Shown here in pieces: positions 51,502-60,255 of a stretch of DNA of 64,000 bases. The position numbers and the translations under genes are program-made. The notes beneath the pieces are model-generated. The model was given only the letters and a program-made list of their open reading frames with translations, searched no databases and was not told the DNA's origin. The stretch's first letter is position 1. Each line of letters begins with the position of its first letter. Source of the DNA: Chthonobacter rhizosphaerae (GTDB taxonomy: Bacteria; Pseudomonadota; Alphaproteobacteria; Rhizobiales; Pleomorphomonadaceae); NCBI RefSeq assembly GCF_013839525.1, contig NZ_JACDIS010000012.1, positions 62,001 to 126,000 on the forward strand, read 5' to 3'.

Positions 51502-52272
51502 TCAGCTCAGCGTGACGGCGAGATCGCGCTCGGTGGTGACGGTCCGGTTGCCGGCCGTCTTCTGGAAGAGCACCTGATAGCGCCGCTGGCTCTGGGCGAG
51601 GTGCGTGCGCATGGCTTCCCGCGCGGCGGCGGGCTCGGAACGGGCGATCGCCTCCAGGATGGCGGCATGCTCGGCCTGCATGGTCTCCAGGTACGGCTTG
51701 GAGAGCACGTACTCAGGGGCCGCCATGGAGACGAGGTCGCGCGGGATCGTCCGCCGGCCGAGCACGTCCAGGATCTCCACGTAATAGGGATTGTTGGTCG
51801 CCTCCGCGATCGCCCGGTGGAAGGCGAAGTCGGCGTTGCCGGTCGGCTGACCGGTCTCCAGGTCCTGGTTGAAGCGCTCGAAAGCCTCCCGGATCTCCGC
51901 CTCCTGCGCTCCCGTCCGGCGCTGGGCGGCGAGACCGGCGGCTTCGATCTCCACCGCCATGCGGACTTCCAGGACATCGAGCACCGCCGTGAGCCGGCCG
52001 GGCAGGTCCGGCAACAGGCCGAGGCCGTCCTTCGGCTTGTCGAGCACGAATACGCCGGCGCCCTGGCGCGCCTGCACCAGTCCGTCGGCGGAAAGGACGG
52101 CGACCGCCTCCCGCACCACGGTGCGGGAGACGCCGAACTCCTTGATCAGCTCGACCTCGGTCGGCAGTTTGCCCCCGGCCGCGAGCGCGCCGCTGGCGAT
52201 GCGGGCGCGCAAGGTGTCGATCACGCGTTCGGCGCGTTTCGGTTTCGCTTTCGGGGCCGCGACCTTGCTCAT
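51502..52272 (-). CDS. GntR-family (FadR subfamily) transcriptional regulator of hexuronate genes
   Basis: A 256-residue regulator. The N-terminal winged helix includes GGKLPTEVELIKEFGVSRTVVREAVAVLSADGLV, and the C-terminal FCD ligand domain includes FHRAIAEATNNPYYVEIL and a later HAAILEAIARSEP with metal-binding His residues. FCD regulators such as UxuR, ExuR and KdgR-like proteins respond to uronates. ATG 52272 follows GGAGACACCGA. It lies between uxaA and kduI, all on the minus strand, and probably controls both plus kdgK. The direction of regulation is not visible. Confidence 0.9.
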   Translation of the reverse strand: MSKVAAPKAKPKRAERVIDTLRARIASGALAAGGKLPTEVELIKEFGVSRTVVREAVAVLSADGLVQARQGAGVFVLDKPKDGLGLLPDLPGRLTAVLDVLEVRMAVEIEAAGLAAQRRTGAQEAEIREAFERFNQDLETGQPTGNADFAFHRAIAEATNNPYYVEILDVLGRRTIPRDLVSMAAPEYVLSKPYLETMQAEHAAILEAIARSEPAAAREAMRTHLAQSQRRYQVLFQKTAGNRTVTTERDLAVTLS

Positions 52273-52358
52273 TCGGTGTCTCCGGTCACCGGATCGACCT
52301 CGCGTCAATCTGCATGAACGCGCGATTCGAACCCAGTCCTCCGTCCCTTATACGGACC

Positions 52359-53882
52359 TCACATCACCGCGCCGATCTGCCATGGCACGAATTCCGCGTC
52401 GCCATAGCCGAGAGCCTCCGACTTGGAAGGCTCGCCGGAGGCCACCCGGAGCATGGCCCGGAAGATCTCCCGGCCCTTGTCCTCCAGCGACACGCCGTCC
52501 AGCACGTCGCCGCAGTTGATGTCCATGTCGTCGGTCTGCCGGGCGTAGAGGTCCGAGTTGGTGGCCATCTTGATCGACGGCACCGGCTTGGCGCCGAAGG
52601 CGGAGCCGCGGCCGGTGGTAAAGGCGATCAGGTTGGCGCCGGACGCGATCTGGCCCGTGGCCGACACGGGGTCGTAGCCGGGGCTGTCCATGTAGACGAA
52701 GCCGCGCTCGTCCACCGGCTCCGCATACTTGTAGACGCCGCGGAGCGGCGAGGTGCCGCCCTTGGCGGCCGCGCCCAGCGACTTCTCCAGAATGGTGGTG
52801 ATGCCGCCGGCCTTGTTGCCGGGGGAGGGGTTGTTGTTCATGTCGCCGTCGTTGCGGGCGGCATAGTCCTCCCACCAGCGGATCCGCTCCATCAGCTTCT
52901 CGGCGATCTCCGGCGTCTCGGCGCGGGCCGTCAGCAGGTGCTCGGCGCCGTAGATCTCGGGCGTCTCCGACAGGATGGCGGTGCCGCCCTGGGCGACCAG
53001 GAGGTCGGCGGCGACGCCGAGCGCCGGGTTGGCGGTGAGGCTGGAATAGCCGTCCGAGCCGCCGCACTGGAGGCCGACCGTCAGCTCGCTCGCCGGCACC
53101 GTCTCGCGCCGGGAGGCGTTGGCGACGCTGAGCATCTCGCGCACGGCCTCGACGCCCATCTCGATCGAGCGGCGGGTGCCGCCGGATTCCTGGATGGTGA
53201 AGGTGCGGAAGTGCGGGCCCTCCACGAGGCCGTAGCGCTCCTTCAGGCGCGGGATCTGGAACACCTCGCAGCCGAGGCCGACCAGGAGCACCGCCCCGAA
53301 GTTCGGGTGCGTGGCATAGCCCCACTGTGTCCGCTCGATCACATCGAACGGTTCGCCCTTGCCGGCCATGCCGCAGCCGGTGCCGTGGACGAGCGAGACC
53401 ACGCCGTCCACGTTCTCGAACCCGTCCAGGATGCCGGACTGCTCCACCGCCTTGGCGATGTACTTGGCGACGGTCGCCGAGCAGTTCACCGAGGTGAGGA
53501 TGCCCACATAGTTGCGCGTGCCGACCTTGCCGGACGGCCGGCGGTAGCCCTCGAACGTGGCCGGCTCGATGGTCGGCGCCGCGATGGCGCCGAGGTCGAC
53601 CGCCTCGGCGTGCCGTTCGAAGGCGTGCATCTCCACGTTATGGACGTGCACGTGGTCGCCCGGCTCGATCGGCTGGCTGGCGAAGCCGATGATCTGGCCG
53701 AACTTCAGGATCGGCTCGCCCACCCGGATGCCGGTGGCGGCGAGCTTGTGGCCCTTCGGGATGCGCGCCCGGGCGACGATCCCGTCGGCCGACGTTCCGG
53801 CGTCGACCGGATCGAGCGCGACCACGATGTTGTCGGCCGGGTTCAGCCGGAGGATGCGGGGCGGTTTGGCGAAGACGTTCAT
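52359..53882 (-). CDS. uxaA: Altronate dehydratase UxaA
   Basis: A 507-residue altronate dehydratase that converts D-altronate to 2-keto-3-deoxygluconate. It has the N-terminal SAF domain (residues about 10-100, with PKGHKLAATGI and GDHVHVHNVEMH) fused to the large catalytic domain (RNYVGILTSVNCSATVA, LQCGGSDGYSSLTANPALG, MNNNPSPGNKAGGITT). Single-chain form and normal length. Its start overlaps the stop of the upstream reductase gene (ATGA), linking consecutive pathway steps. It is the galacturonate-branch enzyme. Confidence 0.94.
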   Translation of the reverse strand: MNVFAKPPRILRLNPADNIVVALDPVDAGTSADGIVARARIPKGHKLAATGIRVGEPILKFGQIIGFASQPIEPGDHVHVHNVEMHAFERHAEAVDLGAIAAPTIEPATFEGYRRPSGKVGTRNYVGILTSVNCSATVAKYIAKAVEQSGILDGFENVDGVVSLVHGTGCGMAGKGEPFDVIERTQWGYATHPNFGAVLLVGLGCEVFQIPRLKERYGLVEGPHFRTFTIQESGGTRRSIEMGVEAVREMLSVANASRRETVPASELTVGLQCGGSDGYSSLTANPALGVAADLLVAQGGTAILSETPEIYGAEHLLTARAETPEIAEKLMERIRWWEDYAARNDGDMNNNPSPGNKAGGITTILEKSLGAAAKGGTSPLRGVYKYAEPVDERGFVYMDSPGYDPVSATGQIASGANLIAFTTGRGSAFGAKPVPSIKMATNSDLYARQTDDMDINCGDVLDGVSLEDKGREIFRAMLRVASGEPSKSEALGYGDAEFVPWQIGAVM

Positions 53883-55357
53883 GCGGCACTCGTCCGTGAG
53901 ACGGCGGCCACCGTGGCGGCGGATCCGGCGGAGAGAAGCCGGGTGAGCGCCGCCGTGACGGCGGACCGGAAGCGGGAGTCGGCGGGAAGGTCCGTTCCGA
54001 AGACGTCGGCGACCGCCAGGAAGCCGTTCACCAGGGCTTCCGGGTCGGCGCCCGCACCGTCCGCGATGGCGCGGAGGCGCGCGGCGAGCGGGTCGCGCAC
54101 GTCGATGGGCTGGCCTTTCTCGTCGACCCCTCTGACATAAGCCATCCAGGCCGCGACCCCAAGGGCCAGACGGTCGAAGGCCGCGCCGGCGGCAAGCCGG
54201 GCGCGAATCGTGCCGAGCAGGCGCTGGGGCAGCTTCTGACTGCCGTCCATGGCGATCTGCCAAGTCCGGTGCTTGAGGCCCCGGTTGCGGAAGCGGCGGA
54301 CGAGAGCGTCGCGGTAGGCCCCGAGGTCGATGCCCGGCACGTCCACCGTCGGCATGACCTCCTCGGTCATCAGGTCCCGGACAAGCGTCGCGAAGGCCTC
54401 GTCGGCCATGACGTCGGCCACGGTCTCGTAGCCGGCGAGGTAGCCGAGGTAGGCGAGGGTGGAATGGGACCCATTGAGCATGCGCAGCTTCATCAGCTCG
54501 AACGGCTCCACGTCCTCCACCATCTCCACGCCGACATCCTCGAAGCGCGGCCGGCCGGCGGGGAAATCGTCCTCCACCACCCATTGGGTGAAGGGTTCGG
54601 TCATCACCGGCCAGGCGTCGTCGGTGCCGAGGGCGGCCTTCACGGTTGCGCGGTCCGCGTCCGTGGTCGCCGGCACGATGCGGTCCACCATGGAGCACGG
54701 GAACGCGACCTCGGCGTCCACGTAGCGGCCGAGGTCCGGATCGCGCAGCTCGGCGAAGCGCGCGACGATGCGTTTCACCGTGCGGCCGTTGGCCGGCAGG
54801 TTGTCGCAGGAGAGGACGGTGAACGGCTGGACACCGGCGGCGCGACGGCGCGCCAGCGCCTCGACGAGGATGCCCGGCGCGGTGGTCGGGGCCGTCGGAT
54901 TGGCGAGGTCCGCCCTGATGCCGGGATGGTTCTCGTCGAGCCGGCCGGTGGCCGGGTCGTGGCAGTAACCTTTCTCGGTGACCGTCAGGGTGACGATCCG
55001 CACGCGAGGGTCGGCCATCACGGAAAGCAGCCTTTCGAGCGCCTGCGGGGCGACGATCACCTCCAGGATGGAGCCGGTCACGGACAAGTCCGTGCGGTCG
55101 TCCTCGCGGACGGCCAGCGTGTAGAGCCCGTCCTGCGGGTTGAGGGCGTCCGCCGTGTCGGGCGAGCGCAGGGACGCGCCGACGATGCCCCAGCTCGGAT
55201 CGACCTTCAGCAGCGCATCCACATAGGCGGCCTGATGGGCGCGGTGGAAGGCGCCGATGCCGAGGTGGACGATGCCCGGCGTGACGGCCGACCGGTCGTA
55301 GTCGGGCCGGCGGACGGCGGCGGGCAGGCTCTGGAGCGAAGCGGCGGTGAGGGGCAT
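53879..55357 (-). CDS. uxuB: Mannitol-dehydrogenase-family hexuronate reductase (UxuB/UxaB-like)
   Basis: A 492-residue polyol dehydrogenase. The NAD fold begins GIVHLGIGAFHRAHQAAYVD, and the catalytic Lys segment is ELMKLRMLNGSHSTLAYLGYL with KHRTWQIAMDGSQK downstream. The family includes fructuronate reductase (UxuB) and mannitol dehydrogenase. Translational coupling to uxaA suggests it may reduce tagaturonate to altronate in this organism, although sequence style favours UxuB naming. No mannonate dehydratase is present in the window. GGAAGAG is about 12 bases before the start. Confidence 0.85.
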   Translation of the reverse strand: MPLTAASLQSLPAAVRRPDYDRSAVTPGIVHLGIGAFHRAHQAAYVDALLKVDPSWGIVGASLRSPDTADALNPQDGLYTLAVREDDRTDLSVTGSILEVIVAPQALERLLSVMADPRVRIVTLTVTEKGYCHDPATGRLDENHPGIRADLANPTAPTTAPGILVEALARRRAAGVQPFTVLSCDNLPANGRTVKRIVARFAELRDPDLGRYVDAEVAFPCSMVDRIVPATTDADRATVKAALGTDDAWPVMTEPFTQWVVEDDFPAGRPRFEDVGVEMVEDVEPFELMKLRMLNGSHSTLAYLGYLAGYETVADVMADEAFATLVRDLMTEEVMPTVDVPGIDLGAYRDALVRRFRNRGLKHRTWQIAMDGSQKLPQRLLGTIRARLAAGAAFDRLALGVAAWMAYVRGVDEKGQPIDVRDPLAARLRAIADGAGADPEALVNGFLAVADVFGTDLPADSRFRSAVTAALTRLLSAGSAATVAAVSRTSAA

Positions 55358-55430
55358 TCGGGTCTTGATCTCTTCCTTGAGGGGGTCGGCGGGCCCGGAT
55401 GGGGAGCGGGGCCGCCGGCCCGGACAATCC

Positions 55431-55481
55431 GGCTCCCGGTGGCCGGGAGCCGTCGGAGGCGTCGGGGCCGCGAGCGGCCCC
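55431..55481 (-). promoter_or_regulatory. Paired hairpins between dctM and the reductase gene
   Basis: Two perfect stems follow the dctM stop: GGGGCCGC/GCGGCCCC (55464-55481, two-base spacer) and GGCTCCCGG/CCGGGAGCC (55431-55451, three-base loop). There is no T-run. They could separate transporter and enzyme mRNA segments. Confidence 0.5.
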
Positions 55482-55488
55482 GGTCGGA

Positions 55489-56772
55489 TCAGCGGAACAC
55501 GCTCGGGAGCCAGAGCGAGAGCGCCGGAATATACGTCACCGCGAGGAGGACGGCGATGGAGGCGCCGAAAAAGGGCCAGATCGTCCTCATGGCCTCGCGG
55601 ATGGTGATCTTGCCGACCGCGCAGCCGACGAAGAGCACCGAGCCGACCGGCGGCGTGTTCAGGCCGATGCCGGCGTTGAGGATCATCACGACGCCGAAGT
55701 GCACCGGGTCGATGCCGAACGCCTTCACCACCGGGAGAAGCACGGGCGTGGCGATGATGATCATCGGCGCCATGTCCATGAAGGTGCCGAGGAGAAGGAG
55801 AGCCACGTTGATGAGGAGCAGGATGACGATCGGGTTGTCCGACACCGACTGGAGCGCCTGGACCAGCGAGGTCTGCACCTGCAGGAACGCCATGAGCCAG
55901 GAGAAGGCGGCGGCGGTGCCGATGACGAGGAGCACCATGGCGGTGGTGCGCACGGCCCCGAGGGTCGCCTCCTTGAAACCTTCCCAGTTCAGCTCGCGGT
56001 AGACGAGAAGCGCCACCAGGGCTGCGTAAAGCACTGCGATGCAGGAACTTTCCGTCGCCGTGAAGATGCCCGAGCGGACGCCGCCGAAGATGATGAAGAT
56101 GAGGAGGATGCCGGGCAGGGCGACGAGCAGCGCCTTTAGGACGCCCATGACGCCCGGGAAGACCCCGGCCGGATAACCGCGGCGGCGCGCGACCCACCAG
56201 GCGGTGATCATCAGCGCGAGCGCGAGGAGCATGCCCGGCACGATGCCGGCGGTGAACAGATCGGCCACGGACACGTTCCCGCCGGCCGCGATCGAATAGA
56301 TGATCATGTTGTGGGACGGCGGGATCATCAGCGCGATGATGGCGGAATTCACCGTGACATTGACGGCGTAGTCCTTGTCATAGCCGCGCTTTTCCATCTG
56401 CGGGATCATCAGTCCGCCGATCGCCGAGGCGTCGGCGACAGCCGATCCGGAGATGCCGCCGAAGAGCGTGGAGGCGACCACGTTCACCTGTCCGAGGCCG
56501 CCGCGGAGGTGGCCGACCAAGGATGCGGCAAAGGCGATCAGTCGCTCGGCGATGCCGCCGCGGATCATCAGGTCGCCGGCGAAGATGAAGAACGGGATCG
56601 CCATCATGGCGAAGGCGTTCATGCCGGAATTGAGCTGCTGGAACACGATGATCGGCGGCAGGCCGAGGTAAAGAACCGTGGCCAGGGCGGAAAGCCCCAG
56701 GCAGAACGCGATCGGCATGCCGATCAGGACAAGCACCGAGAAGGTGCCGAACAGAATCCAGAGCGACATCAC
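55489..56772 (-). CDS. dctM: TRAP transporter large permease DctM
   Basis: A 427-residue 12-helix DctM/SiaM-type membrane subunit that uses the sodium or proton gradient. Family motifs: ALATVLYLGLP, FFIFAGDLMIRGGIAERL, GGISGSAVADASAIGGLMIPQM (a conserved substrate/ion site), IPPSHNMIIYSIAAGG, and GIGLNTPPVGSVLFVGC. Its start overlaps dctQ by 4 bases. Located among uronate genes, it likely imports glucuronate or galacturonate. The N-terminus lies in the membrane without a cleaved signal. Confidence 0.94.
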   Translation of the reverse strand: MMSLWILFGTFSVLVLIGMPIAFCLGLSALATVLYLGLPPIIVFQQLNSGMNAFAMMAIPFFIFAGDLMIRGGIAERLIAFAASLVGHLRGGLGQVNVVASTLFGGISGSAVADASAIGGLMIPQMEKRGYDKDYAVNVTVNSAIIALMIPPSHNMIIYSIAAGGNVSVADLFTAGIVPGMLLALALMITAWWVARRRGYPAGVFPGVMGVLKALLVALPGILLIFIIFGGVRSGIFTATESSCIAVLYAALVALLVYRELNWEGFKEATLGAVRTTAMVLLVIGTAAAFSWLMAFLQVQTSLVQALQSVSDNPIVILLLINVALLLLGTFMDMAPMIIIATPVLLPVVKAFGIDPVHFGVVMILNAGIGLNTPPVGSVLFVGCAVGKITIREAMRTIWPFFGASIAVLLAVTYIPALSLWLPSVFR

Positions 56773-57317
56773 ACGACCTCGATATTGGCGACATCCTGCG
56801 TCTCGGGCGCATGTCTTGCGCCTGCGGCGAGTTCGACCAGTCGTTCAAGGGAAAAGAGGGTAATCAGGGCACCGCCGATGACCATGGGAAGGAAGTCGAA
56901 GCTGCCCGGCCAGCCGAGCGCCGGCAGGGTGGCGCTCCAGGTGCCGATGGCGAGCTGCGCGGAGTAGAAGCTCATCGCGACGCCGAAGACGATCATCAGC
57001 ACAAGCGTGATGGCGTCGAAGACTTTCCCCACCGCATCCGGCAGCAGGTAATGAAGAAGGTCGAGGCCCAGATGGAAGTTCTCACGGACGCCGACCGCGG
57101 CGCCGAAGACGATGAACCAGCTCATCAGCTGAAGCGTGAGCGGCTCGGACCAGATCGGCGTCGAATTCAGGACGTAGCGGCCGAAGACCTGCCAGCCGAC
57201 GATCAAAGTCATGGCGACGAGCCCTATGGCGGCGAGCCACAAGGCGGCCGTGGAGAGGACGTCGAGGACGCGCGACACGGCGCGAAAGGCAGTCGGAGGC
57301 TTAGCGGGTGCGGTCAT
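56769..57317 (-). CDS. dctQ: TRAP transporter small permease DctQ
   Basis: A 182-residue four-helix DctQ subunit. The signature WQVFGRYVLNSTPIWSEPLTLQLMSWFIVFGAAVGVRENFHLGLD is present across helices 1-2 (WSEPLTLQLMSWF, VRENFHLG). It holds DctM and the binding protein together. ATG 57317 gives the usual family N-terminus; the frame runs further but over low-complexity coding noise. It follows dctP after 194 bases that contain a very stable hairpin. Confidence 0.92.
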   Translation of the reverse strand: MTAPAKPPTAFRAVSRVLDVLSTAALWLAAIGLVAMTLIVGWQVFGRYVLNSTPIWSEPLTLQLMSWFIVFGAAVGVRENFHLGLDLLHYLLPDAVGKVFDAITLVLMIVFGVAMSFYSAQLAIGTWSATLPALGWPGSFDFLPMVIGGALITLFSLERLVELAAGARHAPETQDVANIEVV

Positions 57318-57451
57318 GCCAGCGCTCGGTGCGGTGAGTCGCTCCCGCGAACGGGGATACGACGTAGGGTTTTTGTCGGGTGATCGCCGCCGAAAAGCGC
57401 GGCGACATGTCGTCGGTGTCGTGGGACTTGTCGGCCGATGACCGGTGACGG

Positions 57452-57498
57452 GCCGACCGGCGCCGGGCAAGGGGAGAACCCGCCCGGCGCCGGTCGGC
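57452..57498 (-). promoter_or_regulatory. 17-base perfect hairpin directly after dctP
   Basis: GCCGACCGGCGCCGGGC and its exact complement GCCCGGCGCCGGTCGGC enclose a 13-base loop. It starts 13 bases after the dctP stop and precedes dctQ. No T-run follows, so partial termination or 3' protection of the binding-protein message is likely. Confidence 0.65.
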
Positions 57499-57511
57499 GT
57501 CGCGCTTCAGA

Positions 57512-58492
57512 TCACTCGGTCGCCTGGATGCGGCTGACCAGATCCTTCAGCTTGTCCGTGTTGGCGAACTGCTCGTAGACCGGGCCCATGGCCGCCTGGA
57601 AGGGCGCCTTGTCCACCTGGTGGACCTCGACGCCGGCGGCGCGCACGGTCTCCTCGGACTTCGTCTCGCGGGCGTTCCAGAGCTCGCGCATCTTCGGCAC
57701 GCTGTCCTTGGCGGCCTGCTTCAGGAGCTGCTGGTCCTCGGGCGAGAGCTTGTCCCAGGTCACCTTTGAGACGACGAGCACCTCCGGCGACATGGAATGC
57801 TCGGTCAGCGAGTAGTGCTTGGCGACCTCGTAATGCTTGGAGGATTCCAGGCTCGGCCAGTTGTTCTCGGCGCCGTCGATGACGCCCGTCTCAAGGGCGG
57901 AGTAGACCTCGCCGAACGGCATCGGGGTGGCGTTCGCCCCGAGGGCGCTCATCATGGCGAGCCACATGTCCGACTGCTGGACGCGGATCTTCATGCCCTT
58001 GATGTCGTCCGCCGACTTGATCGGCTTGCCGACCGAGTAGAAGGAGCGGGCGCCCGAGTCGTAGAAGGCGAGGCCGACGAGGGCGTTCGGCTCCAGGGCG
58101 GCCAGGATCTCCTCGCCGATCGGGCCGTCCATGACCTTGTGCATGTGCTCGGTGGACTTGAAGATGAACGGCAGGGCCGGGACCACGGTCTCCGGGACCA
58201 GGTTGTTCAGCGGCGCGAGATTGATCCGGTTCATGTCGATGACGCCGAACCGGGTCTGCTCGATGGTGTCCTTCTCCTCGCCGAGCTGGCGGTTGTTGAA
58301 CACCTGGATCTCGATCCGGCCGTTCGAGCGCTCCTTGACCAGATCGCCCATGTACTTGACCGCGTCGACGGTCGGGTAGCCGTCCGGATGGATGTCGGCC
58401 GACCGCAGGGTGATCTCGGCGGCGAAAGCCGGCGTTCCGACGAGCGCGGCCGCGACCGCGACGGCGGCCGTGAAAGACTTGAAGTTATACAT
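57512..58492 (-). CDS. dctP: TRAP transporter substrate-binding protein DctP
   Basis: A 326-residue periplasmic DctP-type binding protein. Residues 1-24 are a signal peptide (cleaved before AEITLRS). Conserved features: MRVQQSDMWLAMMSALGANATPMPFGEVYSALETGVIDGAENN, containing the Arg that binds the substrate carboxylate (KIRVQ) and the TP-[MF]-x-E-VY-AL-TGVIDG signature. GGAGGAAAG precedes the ATG. It lies 38 bases after uxaC, so a uronic acid is the likely ligand. Confidence 0.93.
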   Translation of the reverse strand: MYNFKSFTAAVAVAAALVGTPAFAAEITLRSADIHPDGYPTVDAVKYMGDLVKERSNGRIEIQVFNNRQLGEEKDTIEQTRFGVIDMNRINLAPLNNLVPETVVPALPFIFKSTEHMHKVMDGPIGEEILAALEPNALVGLAFYDSGARSFYSVGKPIKSADDIKGMKIRVQQSDMWLAMMSALGANATPMPFGEVYSALETGVIDGAENNWPSLESSKHYEVAKHYSLTEHSMSPEVLVVSKVTWDKLSPEDQQLLKQAAKDSVPKMRELWNARETKSEETVRAAGVEVHQVDKAPFQAAMGPVYEQFANTDKLKDLVSRIQATE

Positions 58493-58530
58493 GCTACTTT
58501 CCTCCACTAATGAGCTCCGACCCTCCCTGG

Positions 58531-59934
58531 TCAGAGCTTGTAGGCTTGCTTGGCAAGTCTGTAGGCGAGGTCGTGGGCGACCTCGAAAGCTTCGTCCTCG
58601 TCCATCCGATGCTCGGCGACGAGCCTGGCGAGGAAGCCGCAATCGACCCGGCGCGCGACGTCGTGGCGGGCCGGGATGGACGGGAAGGCGCGGGTGTCGT
58701 CGTTGAACCCGACCGTGTTGTAGAAGCCGGCGGTCTCGGTCACGAGCTCGCGGTAGCGCCACATGCCTTCCGGGCTGTCGAAGAACCACCAGGCGGGACC
58801 GAGCCGGAGCGCCGGATAGACGCCGGCCAGCGGCGCGAGCTCGCGCGAATAGGCGGTCTCGTCCAGGGTGAACAGGATGACGGTGAGGTCCCGCTCCATG
58901 CCGACGGCGTCGAGGAGGGGCTTCAGGTCGGTCACGTAGTCGGTCGGGCCGGGGATGTCGGCGCCCTTGTCGCGTCCGAACATGTCGAACAGGACCGGCG
59001 AGTGGTTGCGGCGCGACCCCGGATGGATCTGCATGACGAGCCCGTCCTCGCGGCTCATCTTGGCCATCTCGGTCAGCATCTGGGCCCGGAAGAGGTCGTT
59101 CTCCTCCACCGTCGAGCGGCCGGCGCGGACCTTGGTGTAGAGCGCGTTCGCCTCCACGGCCGACAGGTTGGCGGTGCGGGCCGACGGATGGCCGTGATCG
59201 GTGGAGGTGGCGCCCATCGCCTTGAAGAAGGCGCGGCGGGCGCGATGGGCGTCGAGATAGCCCGAATAGTCGTCCACGTCGCAGCCGGTGAGCTCGCCGA
59301 AGGCGGACACGTTGGCGGCGAAGCCTTCGAAGTCCGGGTCGATCACCGGGTCCGGCCGGTAGGCGGTGACGACGCGCCCCTTCCAGCCGCTCTCGCGGAT
59401 CATCCGGTGCCACTTCAGGTCGTCGAGCGGGCTCTCGGTGGTGGCGATCACCTCGATGTTGAAGCGCTCGAAGAGGGCGCGCGGCCGGTAGGCGTCGGTG
59501 GCGAGGCGTTCGGCGATGCGGTCGTAGAAGGCGTCCGCGGTGTCGGCGGACAGCCGCAGGTCGAGATCGAACAGGGTCGCGAAGGCGTGGTCGAGCCACA
59601 TGCGCGTGGGCGTGCCGCGGAACAGGTGGTAGTTGGCGGCGAACCGGCGCCAGATGGTGCGCCCGTCCGTCTCCACCGGCCCGCCGTCGCGGCGGGGAAC
59701 GCCGAGGTCCTCCAGGCCGACACCCTGGCTGAGGAGCATGCGGAAGACATAGTGATCCGGCACCACGAAGAGCTGGGCCGGATCCGGGAACAGGTCGTTC
59801 TCCGCATACCAGCGCGGGTCGGTGTGGCCGTGGGGGCTGACGATCGGCAGGTCCTTCACCTCGGCGTAAAGCCGGCGGGCGATCGACCGGATGGTCGGAT
59901 CGGCGGGGAACAGGCGATCTTCGTGGATGGGCAA
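58531..59934 (-). CDS. uxaC: Glucuronate/uronate isomerase UxaC
   Basis: A 467-residue TIM-barrel enzyme that isomerises glucuronate to fructuronate and galacturonate to tagaturonate. Hallmarks: DLPIVSPHGHTDPRWYAEN with metal-binding His residues, NIEVIATTESPLDDLKWH, MQIHPGSRRNHSP, and WWFFDSPEGMWRYRELVTETAGFYNTVGFNDDTRAFPSIPARHD. The best start is TTG 59934, giving MPIHEDRLFPAD, because GAGGGAG lies 8 bases upstream and there is no nearby ATG. It heads the minus-strand uronate run. Confidence 0.93.
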   Translation of the reverse strand: MPIHEDRLFPADPTIRSIARRLYAEVKDLPIVSPHGHTDPRWYAENDLFPDPAQLFVVPDHYVFRMLLSQGVGLEDLGVPRRDGGPVETDGRTIWRRFAANYHLFRGTPTRMWLDHAFATLFDLDLRLSADTADAFYDRIAERLATDAYRPRALFERFNIEVIATTESPLDDLKWHRMIRESGWKGRVVTAYRPDPVIDPDFEGFAANVSAFGELTGCDVDDYSGYLDAHRARRAFFKAMGATSTDHGHPSARTANLSAVEANALYTKVRAGRSTVEENDLFRAQMLTEMAKMSREDGLVMQIHPGSRRNHSPVLFDMFGRDKGADIPGPTDYVTDLKPLLDAVGMERDLTVILFTLDETAYSRELAPLAGVYPALRLGPAWWFFDSPEGMWRYRELVTETAGFYNTVGFNDDTRAFPSIPARHDVARRVDCGFLARLVAEHRMDEDEAFEVAHDLAYRLAKQAYKL

Positions 59935-60255
59935 CGGTCCAACTCCCTCGTTCGACGAACCCGGCGCCCGTTTCGCAGCGGGCGACGCCGTCCGTCCCAT
60001 CTCCTCCCTCCCGCGTCCTCGCGCGGAAGGATGGGCCGTCCTCCGATCCGTCCGGGGCTCGATCGGGTGCGATGTCGATCGGGCCGGTCCTTGATCGGGG
60101 CGGCGAGTTGTCGGAGAACATCCACGAACGGAGGACGTCCCGTCAAGTGATAAGATGACTTCTCCGAAATTCAGATGATGATAATGGTTGCCCGGCGCGG
60201 CCGGCCTGACCTTCGGGGCAGGTGGACACGGCGCCGCAGGGACGAGGAGGCGGCT
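59935..60255. promoter_or_regulatory. Divergent control region uxaC-kdgK with operator-like dyad
   Basis: The dyad AAGTGAT-AAG-ATGACTT (60145-60161) lies between the two genes and shares GATGACTT with the site before kduI. On the minus strand TTGACG (60146-60141) is a possible -35 for uxaC, with a weak GATGTT -10. On the plus strand GATAAT (60180-60185) is a likely -10 for kdgK with a poor -35. No gene is seen in these 321 bases. Confidence 0.55.
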
